DNA from: Peptoniphilaceae bacterium
GTDB taxonomy: Bacteria > Bacillota > Clostridia > Tissierellales > Peptoniphilaceae
Direction of reading: 5' to 3'
Assembly (NCBI GenBank): GCA_910589545.1
Contig: CAJUSY010000023.1
Span: 124,001-188,000 of the forward strand
Length of the DNA: 64,000 nucleotides
Shown: positions 36,639 through 44,932 of the stretch, one piece after another
How positions within the stretch are numbered: the stretch's first letter is position 1
How the letters are laid out: each line of letters starts with the position of its first letter
Translations under genes and position numbers: made by a program
The notes under the pieces: model-generated
The model's database searches: none
The model's input: only the letters and a program-made list of their open reading frames with translations
Told to the model about the DNA's origin: nothing

Positions 36639-39224
36639 CTATTTCTTTTTGATTCCCAATTCGCCATCTGCATTTGTAATAACCACTGTATCTTTGTCAG
36701 TTACAGTTCCTTTTATCAATTCACGTCCGAGTTTTGTCTCAACGTTGGATTCGATAAATCTCTTAACTGGTCTTGCACCATACAACACATCGTATGCTTT
36801 GTCGATAATCAAATCTTCTGCAGATGCGTCGATTTCGATGGTGATTTGTCTGTCTTCCAATTGTTTTTGTAACAATAAAACTTGTTTTTCGATAATCTTG
36901 TAGATATCACCTTTTGTCAATGGTTTGAACATTACGATATCGTCAATTCTGTTTAAAAATTCTGGTTTGAATCTCGATTTCAATTCGTCCATTACAGAAT
37001 TTCTGCTTTCATCAGAAATATTTCCACTGTCGTCAATTCCTTCAATCAAATCCATTGATCCAATGTTACTTGTCATAATGATGATCGTGTTTTTGAAATC
37101 GACAGTTCTACCTTTGTTGTCTGTCAAACGTCCGTCATCCAAAACTTGCAACAAAATGTTGAACACATCTGGATGCGCTTTTTCGATTTCGTCAAACAAA
37201 ATCACTGAGTATGGTTTTCTTCTGACAGCTTCAGTTAGTTGACCACCTTCATCGTATCCAACATATCCTGGAGGAGCTCCCACAAGTCTACTTACTGCGT
37301 GTTTTTCCATATATTCTGACATATCGATACGAATCAAATTCTTTTCGTCATCAAACATATTTTCGGTCAAAGCTTTTGCAAGTTCTGTCTTACCAACACC
37401 AGTTGGTCCAAGGAATATAAATGAACCGATTGGTCTGTTGAGTGATTTCAAACCGCTTCTAGCTCTGATGATTGCATCAGTCACAGCAGTTACAGCTTCA
37501 TCTTGACCCACAACTCTCTTGTGTAACAACTTGTCCATGTTCAAAATCTTGTCACGTTCTGTTTCCACCAATTTTGTCACAGGAATTGAAGTCCATTTGC
37601 TTACAACTTCTGCGATTTCATCTTCAGTTACGCTTTCTTTTATGATAGAATTGTCGTCTTCGTCCATTTTTTTGTTCAATTCTTCAAGCTTGTTTTCAAG
37701 TTCGACCAATTTCCCGTATTTAAGCTCTGATAATTTTTCAAAATCGTATTTTCTTTGAGCTTCTTCCATTTCGTGTTTAACGGCTTCAATTTCCGATTTT
37801 GTATCCTTGATTTCATCGACCTTGGATTTTTGTTGAGTCCATTCCATATACATCGCATCAAACTCGTTTTTAGTATCTTGCAATTCTTTTTCCAAATTTT
37901 CGAGTCTGATCTTGCTCATTTCATCGTCTTCTTTGTTCAAAGCAGCGCGTTCGATTTCAAGTTGCAATATTTTTCTCTTAGTTTCGTCGATGCTTTCAGG
38001 CATAGAATCTATCTCAGTTCTAACCATCGCACTTGCTTCGTCCATCAAATCAATAGCCTTGTCTGGCAAAAATCTGTCAGTAATATATCTGTCCGACAAA
38101 GTTGCCGCAGCGATTACCGCGTTGTCAGTGATTTTAATTCCATGATAAATCTCGTATTTGTCCTTGATACCACGCAATATCGAAATCGTGTCTTCTACTG
38201 AAGGCTCTTCAACCAAAACTTTTTGGAATCTTCTTTCCAATGCGCCATCTGTTTCGATGTATTTTCTGTATTCGTCCAAAGTTGTAGCGCCGATTGTTCT
38301 GATTTCCCCTCTTGCAAGCATTGGCTTCAACAAGTTCGCAGCATCCATCGCACCTTCTGATTTTCCGGCTCCAACCAAAGTGTGGATTTCGTCGATAAAC
38401 ATAATGATTTTACCGTCAGATTCAGCCACTTCTTTCAACACAGCCTTCAATCTTTCTTCGAACTCACCTCTGAATTTCGCACCGGCAATCAAACTTCCCA
38501 TGTCCAATGCGAAGATAGATTTGTTCCTCAAAGTTTCTGGAACATCATCGTTGACAATCCTAAGCGCCAAGCCCTCCACAATCGCAGTCTTACCAACACC
38601 AGGTTGACCAATCAACACTGGATTGTTCTTAGTTCTACGGCTCAAAATCCTCACGCTGTGTCTGATTTCATCGTCACGACCAATAACTGGGTCAAGCTTC
38701 CCTTCCTTCGCCAAATCAGTCAAGTTACGACCGTATTTTGCCAACACATCAGTAGTATCTTCTGGATTATCAGAATCTACCTTTTGATTGCCCCTCAAAT
38801 CTTTCAAATTAGATGCAAAATTTTGCTTGTTGACATTAAAATCCTTCAACAAAACAGCACTAACAGTGTTTTTTTCTCCTAAAATACTCATAAAAATATG
38901 TTCCACTGAAACGAAACTGTCGCCCATGGCCTTTGCTTCGTCTTCTGCTTTCAACAAAATCCTTTGAAAAGCAGTGCTTGGGTACACACTCGATTGACTG
39001 TCGTTTTTAGGTAGAGAATCTATCTTTTGATTAAAAGCGCTGACAACTTTTTTGTAATCTGCGCCAAGTTTTTGAATAGTCTTAGCAACTATCGAATCCG
39101 AATCCGATAAAAGCGCATAACTCAAATGAACATCCGTTACTTCCGGATTGCCCAATTTTATCGCAGAGTTTTGCGCATCTTGAATCGCTTGAACGGATTT
39201 TTGTGTGAATTTATTTAAATCCAT
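36639..39224 (-). CDS. clpB: ATP-dependent disaggregase ClpB
   Basis: 861 aa, full length. Clp N-domain (1-145), first AAA+ domain with Walker A GQPGVGKT, middle coiled-coil (about 405-525), and second AAA+ domain with Walker A GPTGVGKT. It rescues aggregated proteins together with DnaK/DnaJ. Eighteen bp behind the J-protein gene with AGGAGGT before the ATG, and downstream of a CtsR-type operator. Confidence 0.96.
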   Translation of the reverse strand: MDLNKFTQKSVQAIQDAQNSAIKLGNPEVTDVHLSYALLSDSDSIVAKTIQKLGADYKKVVSAFNQKIDSLPKNDSQSSVYPSTAFQRILLKAEDEAKAMGDSFVSVEHIFMSILGEKNTVSAVLLKDFNVNKQNFASNLKDLRGNQKVDSDNPEDTTDVLAKYGRNLTDLAKEGKLDPVIGRDDEIRHSVRILSRRTKNNPVLIGQPGVGKTAIVEGLALRIVNDDVPETLRNKSIFALDMGSLIAGAKFRGEFEERLKAVLKEVAESDGKIIMFIDEIHTLVGAGKSEGAMDAANLLKPMLARGEIRTIGATTLDEYRKYIETDGALERRFQKVLVEEPSVEDTISILRGIKDKYEIYHGIKITDNAVIAAATLSDRYITDRFLPDKAIDLMDEASAMVRTEIDSMPESIDETKRKILQLEIERAALNKEDDEMSKIRLENLEKELQDTKNEFDAMYMEWTQQKSKVDEIKDTKSEIEAVKHEMEEAQRKYDFEKLSELKYGKLVELENKLEELNKKMDEDDNSIIKESVTEDEIAEVVSKWTSIPVTKLVETERDKILNMDKLLHKRVVGQDEAVTAVTDAIIRARSGLKSLNRPIGSFIFLGPTGVGKTELAKALTENMFDDEKNLIRIDMSEYMEKHAVSRLVGAPPGYVGYDEGGQLTEAVRRKPYSVILFDEIEKAHPDVFNILLQVLDDGRLTDNKGRTVDFKNTIIIMTSNIGSMDLIEGIDDSGNISDESRNSVMDELKSRFKPEFLNRIDDIVMFKPLTKGDIYKIIEKQVLLLQKQLEDRQITIEIDASAEDLIIDKAYDVLYGARPVKRFIESNVETKLGRELIKGTVTDKDTVVITNADGELGIKKK

Positions 39225-39242
39225 AAACCTTACCTCCTAACA

Positions 39243-40187
39243 TTATTCAGAAATATCATATAATTTTTTGTATAATTCTTCTTGTTCTTCATTTAACTTC
39301 GTAGGATTTACTATAGAAATTTCAAGGTACAAATCTCCTTTGATACCCTTCATATCCACGAATCCCTTGTCCTTAATCCTAATTCTTTGATTAGCCTTGA
39401 TATTCTTCGGAATTTTGACCTTAATTCTTTCGCCACTGATCGTTTCAACATTAATAGATTTGCCAAAATAAGCTTCCCATGGTTTAAGTTCAACCTTCTT
39501 GATAATATTGTGATCTTCAAGCTTGTTGTACAAATCAACCAAGTTAATCTTCACGTAAATGTCTCCGTCAACGCCGAATTTTTCGCCTTTGACCTTAATC
39601 TTCTTACCCGGCAAAATCCCTTTTGGAACCTTCAAATTCAAATTCACACTCTTATCTCCAATCATTAGCCCCAATCTTTTTTCTACGCCATTGTAGATGT
39701 CAGATAGAGAAACGGAAATATCAGTGTCGTATCTTTGCCTTTGTTGTGATTTCCTGCCAGAGCCTTTGAATCCTCCGAAAATATCTGAGAATCCACCGCC
39801 ATTACCTTGTCCACCCGAGAAAAACGCGTTGAAAAAGTCCGAAAATCCTCCTCCACCTGTTCCAGTTGTGTAAGTGTAAGAACCAGAATTCTTGCCGAAA
39901 CCACCAAATCCACCAAAGTTTCCAAAATCGTAAGCATTAGGATCGAAGTTTTGTCCACCTTGGAAATTATAATTGGATCCGAACATATCGTATTTTTTAC
40001 GCTTATCTTCGTTTCCCAAAACCTCGTATGCCTCGTTGATTTCCTTAAATTTTTCTTGTGATTTTTGATCGCCTTTATTCAAATCTGGGTGATATTTCTT
40101 GGCGAGTTTCCTGTATGCCTTTTTAATATCTTGAGAACTCGCCTTCTTATCCACCCCCAAAACTTTATAATAATCTTTATATTCCAT
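39243..40187 (-). CDS. DnaJ-class (CbpA-like, type II) co-chaperone
   Basis: 314 aa. J domain (1-68; HPD in KKYHPDLNKG), then a Gly/Phe-rich linker (about 75-140), then two beta-sandwich client-binding domains. The cysteine-rich zinc finger of true DnaJ is absent, so this is a type II/CbpA-like protein. First gene of the operon with clpB. GGGAGGA precedes the start. Confidence 0.9.
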   Translation of the reverse strand: MEYKDYYKVLGVDKKASSQDIKKAYRKLAKKYHPDLNKGDQKSQEKFKEINEAYEVLGNEDKRKKYDMFGSNYNFQGGQNFDPNAYDFGNFGGFGGFGKNSGSYTYTTGTGGGGFSDFFNAFFSGGQGNGGGFSDIFGGFKGSGRKSQQRQRYDTDISVSLSDIYNGVEKRLGLMIGDKSVNLNLKVPKGILPGKKIKVKGEKFGVDGDIYVKINLVDLYNKLEDHNIIKKVELKPWEAYFGKSINVETISGERIKVKIPKNIKANQRIRIKDKGFVDMKGIKGDLYLEISIVNPTKLNEEQEELYKKLYDISE

Positions 40188-40205
40188 AAAATCCTCCCGT
40201 TTGTT

Positions 40206-40222
40206 TTTGACTTTCTTTGACC
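40206..40222 (-). promoter_or_regulatory. CtsR operator of the dnaJ-like/clpB operon
   Basis: Minus strand GGTCAAA-GAA-AGTCAAA matches the CtsR heptad direct repeat (GGTCAAA-N3-RGTCAAA). It lies just past the -10 box, where a bound repressor would block start. No ctsR gene is in the window. Confidence 0.8.
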
Positions 40223-40229
40223 TTAATAT

Positions 40230-40258
40230 TATTATACACCCTCATGAGTGTATAATCA
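40230..40258 (-). promoter_or_regulatory. Promoter of the dnaJ-like/clpB operon
   Basis: Minus strand TTGATT, 17-bp spacer, TATAAT. The spacer and -10 form part of an inverted repeat ATTATACAC...GGTGTATAAT. Confidence 0.7.
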
Positions 40259-40292
40259 ATAGTATTTGCAATCTTTGCAATATCTTTGACTT

Positions 40293-40955
40293 TTATATCC
40301 ATATGGAATGATCCTTGCCACTTCCCACCTCAAAGTGGTATTTTACAATACCCAAATCCACCTTTGCAGACGGCGCAAACTTAGCCTTCGCCTTCACCTT
40401 ATCGCCTACCAAAGTCAACATGAATTTTTGTTGATTAATCGCAGTCGGAGCATTAAGCGCACAATCAACCCCGTCTTTGAACCATTGTGGTGAATCTTCA
40501 CTCACATTCGACACCTGCTTAGAAAGCTTACTCTTGTGAGAGTAACCCCAATTAGCAGGAATACCAAAAGCAATCACAATAACCAAATTTTCGTTCGGCT
40601 CAATGTATTTTTTAATATTCTTCTTATTATATGTAAGAGCAACCCAGCACGAACCCAAGCCCAAATTCATAAGTTCCATCACAAGCTTCTCGCCGTAATA
40701 TCCACACACCTCGCTCAAATCATTGCCGACACCCTTCATAATCAGAAAATTATTCACATTTTCAAACTTACCATACTTCGCAAGCTTCGAATTGAACCCT
40801 TCCTTATCATCAAACACAGCCTTTATATTCAAACTCGACTCACGATTAAATTCATCGACCTTTTCTTCGATAATTTTCTTAACAGAAGAATCAATCTCTT
40901 CATCTATGTATTTTCTAACAGAATGTCTCTTATACATCAAATCTAAAATATCCAC
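40293..40955 (-). CDS. Nitroreductase-family protein (TM1586-like)
   Basis: 220 aa. FMN-binding nitroreductase fold with the RHSVRKY start motif and the segments VMELMNLGLGSCWV and APTAINQQKF. The two-half organisation is like TM1586. Substrate unknown. The frame opens at 41033, but GAGGGGG lies five bases before a GTG codon at 40955 (VDILDLMYKRHSVRK), which is the likely start. Confidence 0.8.
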   Translation of the reverse strand: MDILDLMYKRHSVRKYIDEEIDSSVKKIIEEKVDEFNRESSLNIKAVFDDKEGFNSKLAKYGKFENVNNFLIMKGVGNDLSEVCGYYGEKLVMELMNLGLGSCWVALTYNKKNIKKYIEPNENLVIVIAFGIPANWGYSHKSKLSKQVSNVSEDSPQWFKDGVDCALNAPTAINQQKFMLTLVGDKVKAKAKFAPSAKVDLGIVKYHFEVGSGKDHSIWI

Positions 40956-41107
40956 ATAATCCCCCTCATTAAAACATATACTTATTATAATATACCACAA
41001 ATAGCAAAGTTTCACGCACCACCAAGTATACACTCAAACATTTCCACGCAAAAAATGGAATCGCACCGACTCCATCTATATAAACCCACCCATTCCACAC
41101 CCTAATA

Positions 41108-41647
41108 TCAATACATCTTGCGCAAATTCTCTAAAGCCTTGCTTCTCGTATTGTAGAATGTCGACTGTTTCATATTCAATTCTTTACAAATCTCCTTCGC
41201 GCTTTTTTCACGAAGGAAATTCTCGTAAATCACCTTCTGTTGCTTTTCCGGAAGTTTGCGTACCCTCTCATAAAGCTGTTTAATCTCCAACCTATCCTCA
41301 AAATCCTGTTCAATATTCTCACCCGATTCTATCAAATTCATCACCTCTTCACCATCCTCAGTCTCATAATTTAACGATTGAATGCTTTTTCTTGGATTCT
41401 TCTTCAAATAAAAAAACCTCAACCTCTGCTTCAAATAATAATTAAAAGGCACCCCCTTCGAATTATCATACTCCAAAATAGCATACATAATCTCAGTCTT
41501 ACCCTCATCCACAAGCTCATTGAAAATATCCGTCCTATCGTAGTAGTTTTTGATACTGGAAATAATCAACGGCTCAAAAGCCTTGTAAATTCTCTCATCA
41601 TCTAATATCTTATTATTCACAATATAATCTATCTCATCAAAATTCAT
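41108..41647 (-). CDS. Small sigma-70-like factor
   Basis: 179 aa. The N-terminal half resembles region 2 (FNELVDEGKTEIMYAILEYD, then FNYYLKQRLRFFYLK) and the C-terminal half is region 4 with an HTH (LPEKQQKVIYENFL, SAKEICKELNMKQSTFYN). Size and layout recall SigH/ComX-type alternative factors. It is divergent from a ComK-like gene, which supports a competence or stress role, but that is inference. AAAGGAGATGGG before the ATG at 41647. Confidence 0.75.
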   Translation of the reverse strand: MNFDEIDYIVNNKILDDERIYKAFEPLIISSIKNYYDRTDIFNELVDEGKTEIMYAILEYDNSKGVPFNYYLKQRLRFFYLKKNPRKSIQSLNYETEDGEEVMNLIESGENIEQDFEDRLEIKQLYERVRKLPEKQQKVIYENFLREKSAKEICKELNMKQSTFYNTRSKALENLRKMY

Positions 41648-41827
41648 GATTCCCATCTCCTTTTTCTCAATTGTACAATCGATGAGAAGATTTTATAAAT
41701 CAAGAATGAACACCAAAACCACATCAAAATCAGTAGTAATAGCGTGAATTGTATGAAATTTTTCCAAAAACCCATTGCCATTCCATGTATTTTTCTGTAA
41801 TTCATTGTAAATTCAAATCAAAAACGC

Positions 41828-41856
41828 TTGAATAAGAACGTATGTTCTGCTATAAT
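41828..41856 (+). promoter_or_regulatory. Promoter of the ComK-like gene
   Basis: TTGAAT, exact 17-bp spacer, TATAAT with extended TGc: one of the best promoters in the window. Confidence 0.75.
41835..41848 (+). promoter_or_regulatory. LexA/SOS-type box inside the promoter spacer
   Basis: AGAAC-GTAT-GTTCT matches the Gram-positive LexA (DinR) box GAAC-N4-GTTC and fills the spacer between -35 and -10, so bound LexA would shut the promoter. Confidence 0.65.
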
Positions 41857-41885
41857 GAAATTATCATAAAATAAAAGGAGATCTA

Positions 41886-42341
41886 ATGAAACAATTACAA
41901 GCAGTTATTCCGATATACGTAGACAATATCGGCAATGCAGTCCAACTTTATTTTAATGATTTCACCACTATCAATTACTGTTCATTGGATTGTTGTATCA
42001 AAAAAATCGCCCGCAACCAATTAATAGACATCACAGAAGCGAAAAAACTCATCAAAAAATCCTTGAACATAACCAAAAATCCTCCTATTTGTTTTAAAAA
42101 CGGAACGTACTGCATGATAAAAGTAAGAAAACCAATATCCAAAAACGATGGAAGCTACGGACTATTCAACATCGACTCCATCGAAGAAATAACAACAGGA
42201 CACATACTACTCAAAAACTCCACCGAAATTACGACACTAGAATCCAAGAAAAGCATCGAAGACAAAATCCAAAAAGCAAAGCTCGCCAGGCTTTTGATAG
42301 ATGATTATACGACAAACTTGGACATACTCACAGGAAAATAA
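41886..42341 (+). CDS. ComK-like protein (tentative)
   Basis: 151 aa. The middle and C-terminal order (NPPICFKNGTYCMIKVRKPI, then SYGLFNIDSIEEI, then HILLKNSTEI and a final helix DKIQKAKLARLL) follows the pattern of the competence regulator ComK (PPI.., FPT.S.., W.....V..I, ..F.NG, ..Q...A..L). The key Trp and the FPT segment are not conserved, so this is a weak family call. Its promoter has an SOS-type box, and a sigma-like gene is divergent. If ComK-like, it would bind DNA as a regulator of DNA uptake genes. AAAAGGAGA precedes the ATG. A terminator follows. Confidence 0.45.
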   Translation: MKQLQAVIPIYVDNIGNAVQLYFNDFTTINYCSLDCCIKKIARNQLIDITEAKKLIKKSLNITKNPPICFKNGTYCMIKVRKPISKNDGSYGLFNIDSIEEITTGHILLKNSTEITTLESKKSIEDKIQKAKLARLLIDDYTTNLDILTGK

Positions 42342-42370
42342 TCGTACAGGAAAAACAAATCATAGATTTT

Positions 42371-42421
42371 TAACTGGCCCTTAAAGTTAGTCCTTAAAAC
42401 TAACTTAGTGAGGTCAGTTTT
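42371..42421 (+). terminator. Terminator behind the ComK-like gene
   Basis: A nested hairpin: outer AACTGgC/GgtCAGTT, inner AAGTTAG/CTAACTT, then TTTTTAAG. Confidence 0.65.
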
Positions 42422-42488
42422 TAAGTTATACATTAATTTAATTTTTCTATATTTAATGTTAATTGTATTATGCATTGCCTTATATCAC

Positions 42489-42502
42489 GTAACAATGGTT
42501 AC
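42489..42502. repeat. Small palindrome upstream of the 42555 gene
   Basis: GTAAC-AATG-GTTAC, a candidate operator just upstream of TATAAT at 42525-42530. Confidence 0.35.
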
Positions 42503-42554
42503 AGAAACCTATATTTCTTATTTGTATAATATAATCAAAAAATGGAGGGATTAC

Positions 42555-43103
42555 ATGTCAAGATTTTTAGGAAAAATTCATTATATAATGTTTGATAAGA
42601 TAAATTACGTTGATGAAATCACGCGCAAGATGAGTGAGTTGTTGGATGATATTGATTTAAAAAATATTGAACGTGGAGCGTTGGAGGATTTGATTGATAC
42701 GGATAATATTCACGGATGGTTGCAGGTGAGAGTTGGAATTGTCGAGGATAATTTAGCGAAGGTTTTGAGTGAACTTAAAAAAGAAGAAAAGCTTGAAGAT
42801 GCTCTTAAAATCGCTTATGATTTTGGTGCTAAGGAGGATTTCTCGGGTGATGCTTCTGATGCGTTTCAATTTATGTCCGATAAGTTCTTAGACGGTATGC
42901 CTTGCGATATGGCGAATTTGCCAGTGGAATCAAATGATGGAGAGTTCCGTTGGATTAAGAGAATTGATGTGCATGAACAGTATTACATCTATGAAGAATC
43001 TTCTGAAGTTTACGATGAGTTTCGTCGTGCGTGGATGAATGGTTTGTTGAGCGATTGTGATTTGAAATACGTCGTGGAAGACGGAGTTAATATTATAAGG
43101 TAG
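42555..43103 (+). CDS. Cytosolic protein of unknown function
   Basis: 182 aa, acidic, no membrane segment. It looks mostly helical in the first half (VDEITRKMSELLDDIDLKNI), with later segments DNIHGWLQVRVG and EEFRRAWMNGLLSDCDLKYV-like stretches. I do not recognise the family. The frame opens at 42408 with a hydrophobic stretch, but GGAGGG lies five bases before the ATG at 42555, so the hydrophobic part is probably untranslated leader. Followed at 60 bp by a small unknown gene on the same strand. Confidence 0.65.
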   Translation: MSRFLGKIHYIMFDKINYVDEITRKMSELLDDIDLKNIERGALEDLIDTDNIHGWLQVRVGIVEDNLAKVLSELKKEEKLEDALKIAYDFGAKEDFSGDASDAFQFMSDKFLDGMPCDMANLPVESNDGEFRWIKRIDVHEQYYIYEESSEVYDEFRRAWMNGLLSDCDLKYVVEDGVNIIR

Positions 43104-43162
43104 ATTTGTGTGTTTTTGGGTATAAATATATGTAAGATAACAACAATTGTAGGAGGTATGTT

Positions 43163-43375
43163 ATGTATATTAGAGAAGAAGTACTTAAAAACGCAAATAA
43201 TAAGGAAAAAGTGTCAGAGATTTTGGAAAATTATTTCAAAACAGATGCAAATTACGAAGACGAACACGATCGTGACGAACTTCGCCGCCGTGGCTTTGAA
43301 GAATTGAAGTTAATCGGAGAAATCCAAGTTTATCAATTGTTGATGAACTCAGATAATGATAGAGCTAAATTATAA
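43163..43375 (+). CDS. Small protein of unknown function
   Basis: 70 aa, highly charged (EDEHDRDELRRRGFEELK). A strong AGGAGG lies before the ATG and a terminator directly behind, which support a real gene. No family recognised. It may be cotranscribed with the 42555 gene. Confidence 0.65.
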   Translation: MYIREEVLKNANNKEKVSEILENYFKTDANYEDEHDRDELRRRGFEELKLIGEIQVYQLLMNSDNDRAKL

Positions 43376-43380
43376 TAATC

Positions 43381-43412
43381 AATCCCTTGTCGTGTGGCAA
43401 GGGATTTTTGTG
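43381..43412 (+). terminator. Terminator behind the 43163 gene
   Basis: AATCCCTTG pairs with CAAGGGATT, followed by TTTTG. Confidence 0.8.
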
Positions 43413-43424
43413 TGTGATTTTATA

Positions 43425-43922
43425 TTAGATTTTCGTTGTTTTTTTCATTCCTTTTATTGCATTTAGGCATTGAAGTCCGTCAGATTGTTTTGCTCTAGCA
43501 CCTTCGTATTCTTTTGGTAATAAGCTAAAAAAAGCCTTCCAGAGATTAACATAAAATGTAATAAATACTATATTTCGGTAAAAACTACCTACATTAGTGG
43601 AATGATTGATATCGTAGATAAAAGGAATCATACATGCAAATAAAATGATGTTAACAAGTGGCCCCGCTAAAAAGACAATAAAATTTCTCTTGTAATACCA
43701 ATCTTCATAATCATCATCAAAGTAACATACTCCGTCAGCTAGTGATAAACATATTCTAATTCTTTTTGATTTGAATATCTCTTTGCCTCTTCCTGTTTCG
43801 ATTCTCCATTTTTTTGATTTATATGCTACTCGATATGCAACAGCATGTCCTATCTCATGCAGAATTTGTGAAACTTGATAAACAAAATAAAATATTACGA
43901 TTTTCATTAATAAGTTAAGCAT
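43425..43922 (-). CDS. Mini M50-like membrane metalloprotease A
   Basis: 165 aa with about four membrane segments. The first segment holds HEIGHAVAY (HExxH, zinc site of site-2-type proteases) and the C-terminal part has QSDG, a match to the second metal-binding motif (x-DG). A GPLVNI segment sits between, as in M50 proteins. At 165 aa it is smaller than usual M50 family members and lacks PDZ or CBS domains. It follows a paralogous gene by 32 bp on the same strand. Substrate unknown. Confidence 0.7.
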   Translation of the reverse strand: MLNLLMKIVIFYFVYQVSQILHEIGHAVAYRVAYKSKKWRIETGRGKEIFKSKRIRICLSLADGVCYFDDDYEDWYYKRNFIVFLAGPLVNIILFACMIPFIYDINHSTNVGSFYRNIVFITFYVNLWKAFFSLLPKEYEGARAKQSDGLQCLNAIKGMKKTTKI

Positions 43923-43954
43923 TATAACCTCAATTATGTAAAATAAAAAACAAA

Positions 43955-44428
43955 TCAGTTTTTAATTATTTCAATTATTCTTCTACCGTCGCTAGGCATA
44001 TCTCTTTTGTAATAAATTGGCAACAATGTCCAGAAAAGTTGCGCCTGATTAAATCGCAACAAAAACTTTATTGATTCTTGAAAAAGATGTGAATATCCAG
44101 CTATCATTTTCCCTTCATTTATTGTTAAGGGAATTGTAACAATCAGTACTATTAAATTAAATAATGGTCCACCTAATGGGATCATTATTTTTTTTAATTT
44201 GCTCTGGCTACTATAATATTCCCAATCTAACTGTGGGAGTATTTTCCCAACAACAATTATTGGTCTTACAATAAGTCTTTTAGTTTCAAATAAAACCTTC
44301 CCAATACCCATATCTATTTTCCAGTCTTTACATTTAAAGAAAATAATACACATTAAAATATGCCCCATTTCATGGCAGAATGTAAGTCCAATTATTATCA
44401 CGTATTTAATGATTAACTCAATCATCAT
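43955..44428 (-). CDS. Mini M50-like membrane metalloprotease B
   Basis: 157 aa, the same plan as its neighbour: HEMGH in the first membrane segment, GGPLFNL in the middle and MPSDGRRI near the C-terminus. Sequence identity to the neighbour is low outside these motifs, but the order and the W[KR]I[DE][MT]G[IR]GK motif are shared, so the two are old paralogs and may form a pair. AGGAGGAG precedes the start (ATG at 44428 or 44425). Substrate unknown. Confidence 0.7.
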   Translation of the reverse strand: MMIELIIKYVIIIGLTFCHEMGHILMCIIFFKCKDWKIDMGIGKVLFETKRLIVRPIIVVGKILPQLDWEYYSSQSKLKKIMIPLGGPLFNLIVLIVTIPLTINEGKMIAGYSHLFQESIKFLLRFNQAQLFWTLLPIYYKRDMPSDGRRIIEIIKN

Positions 44429-44558
44429 CGTCTCCTCCTGAATATTTATGATTACGATTTCATTCTACCTCTCCACACTATTTTTTGTCAAGCATTTTGT
44501 GAAAAAAATATGCATTTAGGGAGTAGATGGTGCATGGTGACTTTCCTTGTCAGTGAAA

Positions 44559-44744
44559 TAAATCAGATTACTGCATTTGCTAAGAATATCATCTGGAGAA
44601 AATAACTAAAAATCCAAGCGAAGTGACCCGTCAAAAATCTCACTCGTGAAAGCCGAAGGCGCACTTGAGATTTTAGGGGCGTGAGCGTGAGGTTTTTTTT
44701 ATTTTCGTAAGCCAGATGTTCGTGCAAATCAGTTTTCTGATTTA
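44559..44744 (+). repeat. Long-hairpin repeat, type I
   Basis: Outer arms AAATCAGATTACTGCATTTGC and (reversed) AAATCAGAAAACTGATTTGC are complementary. The inner part is nearly identical to the inverted copy at 35384-35570, with the GCC-GAA-GGC core hairpin. Confidence 0.85.
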
Positions 44745-44773
44745 CTAAGAAGAGATACTTTCTTGGCAATGAG

Positions 44774-44870
44774 GGGAATTTTCGTAAGTGAGACGATGTG
44801 CTATGACTTTTATTCATTATCTTTGTGCTGCGACTTATCCTCTCGTCCATGTGTTCATGCAATCAAGTTT
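44774..44870 (+). repeat. Long-hairpin repeat, type II right-half fragment
   Basis: Matches the right half of type II copies (TTTTCGTAAG, GAGACGATGTG, TATGACTTTTATTCATTAT, GCTGCGAC) with several changes; no left half present. Confidence 0.7.
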
Positions 44871-44932
44871 TTTACTTTCCAAATAAAAAACGGGATCAAT
44901 AGACCCCATTTTACTATTCTTAAATCTTCGTT

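Larger units (their letters stand above)
44429..44932. other. Gene-free region with repeat elements
   Basis: Holds one full type I element (44559-44744) and a right-half type II fragment (44774-44870). No gene seen. Confidence 0.7.

Noticed and set aside
42408..42554. N-terminal membrane extension of the 42555 gene
   Set aside because: GGAGGG lies directly before the ATG at 42555, and the region upstream overlaps a terminator and promoter-like boxes.
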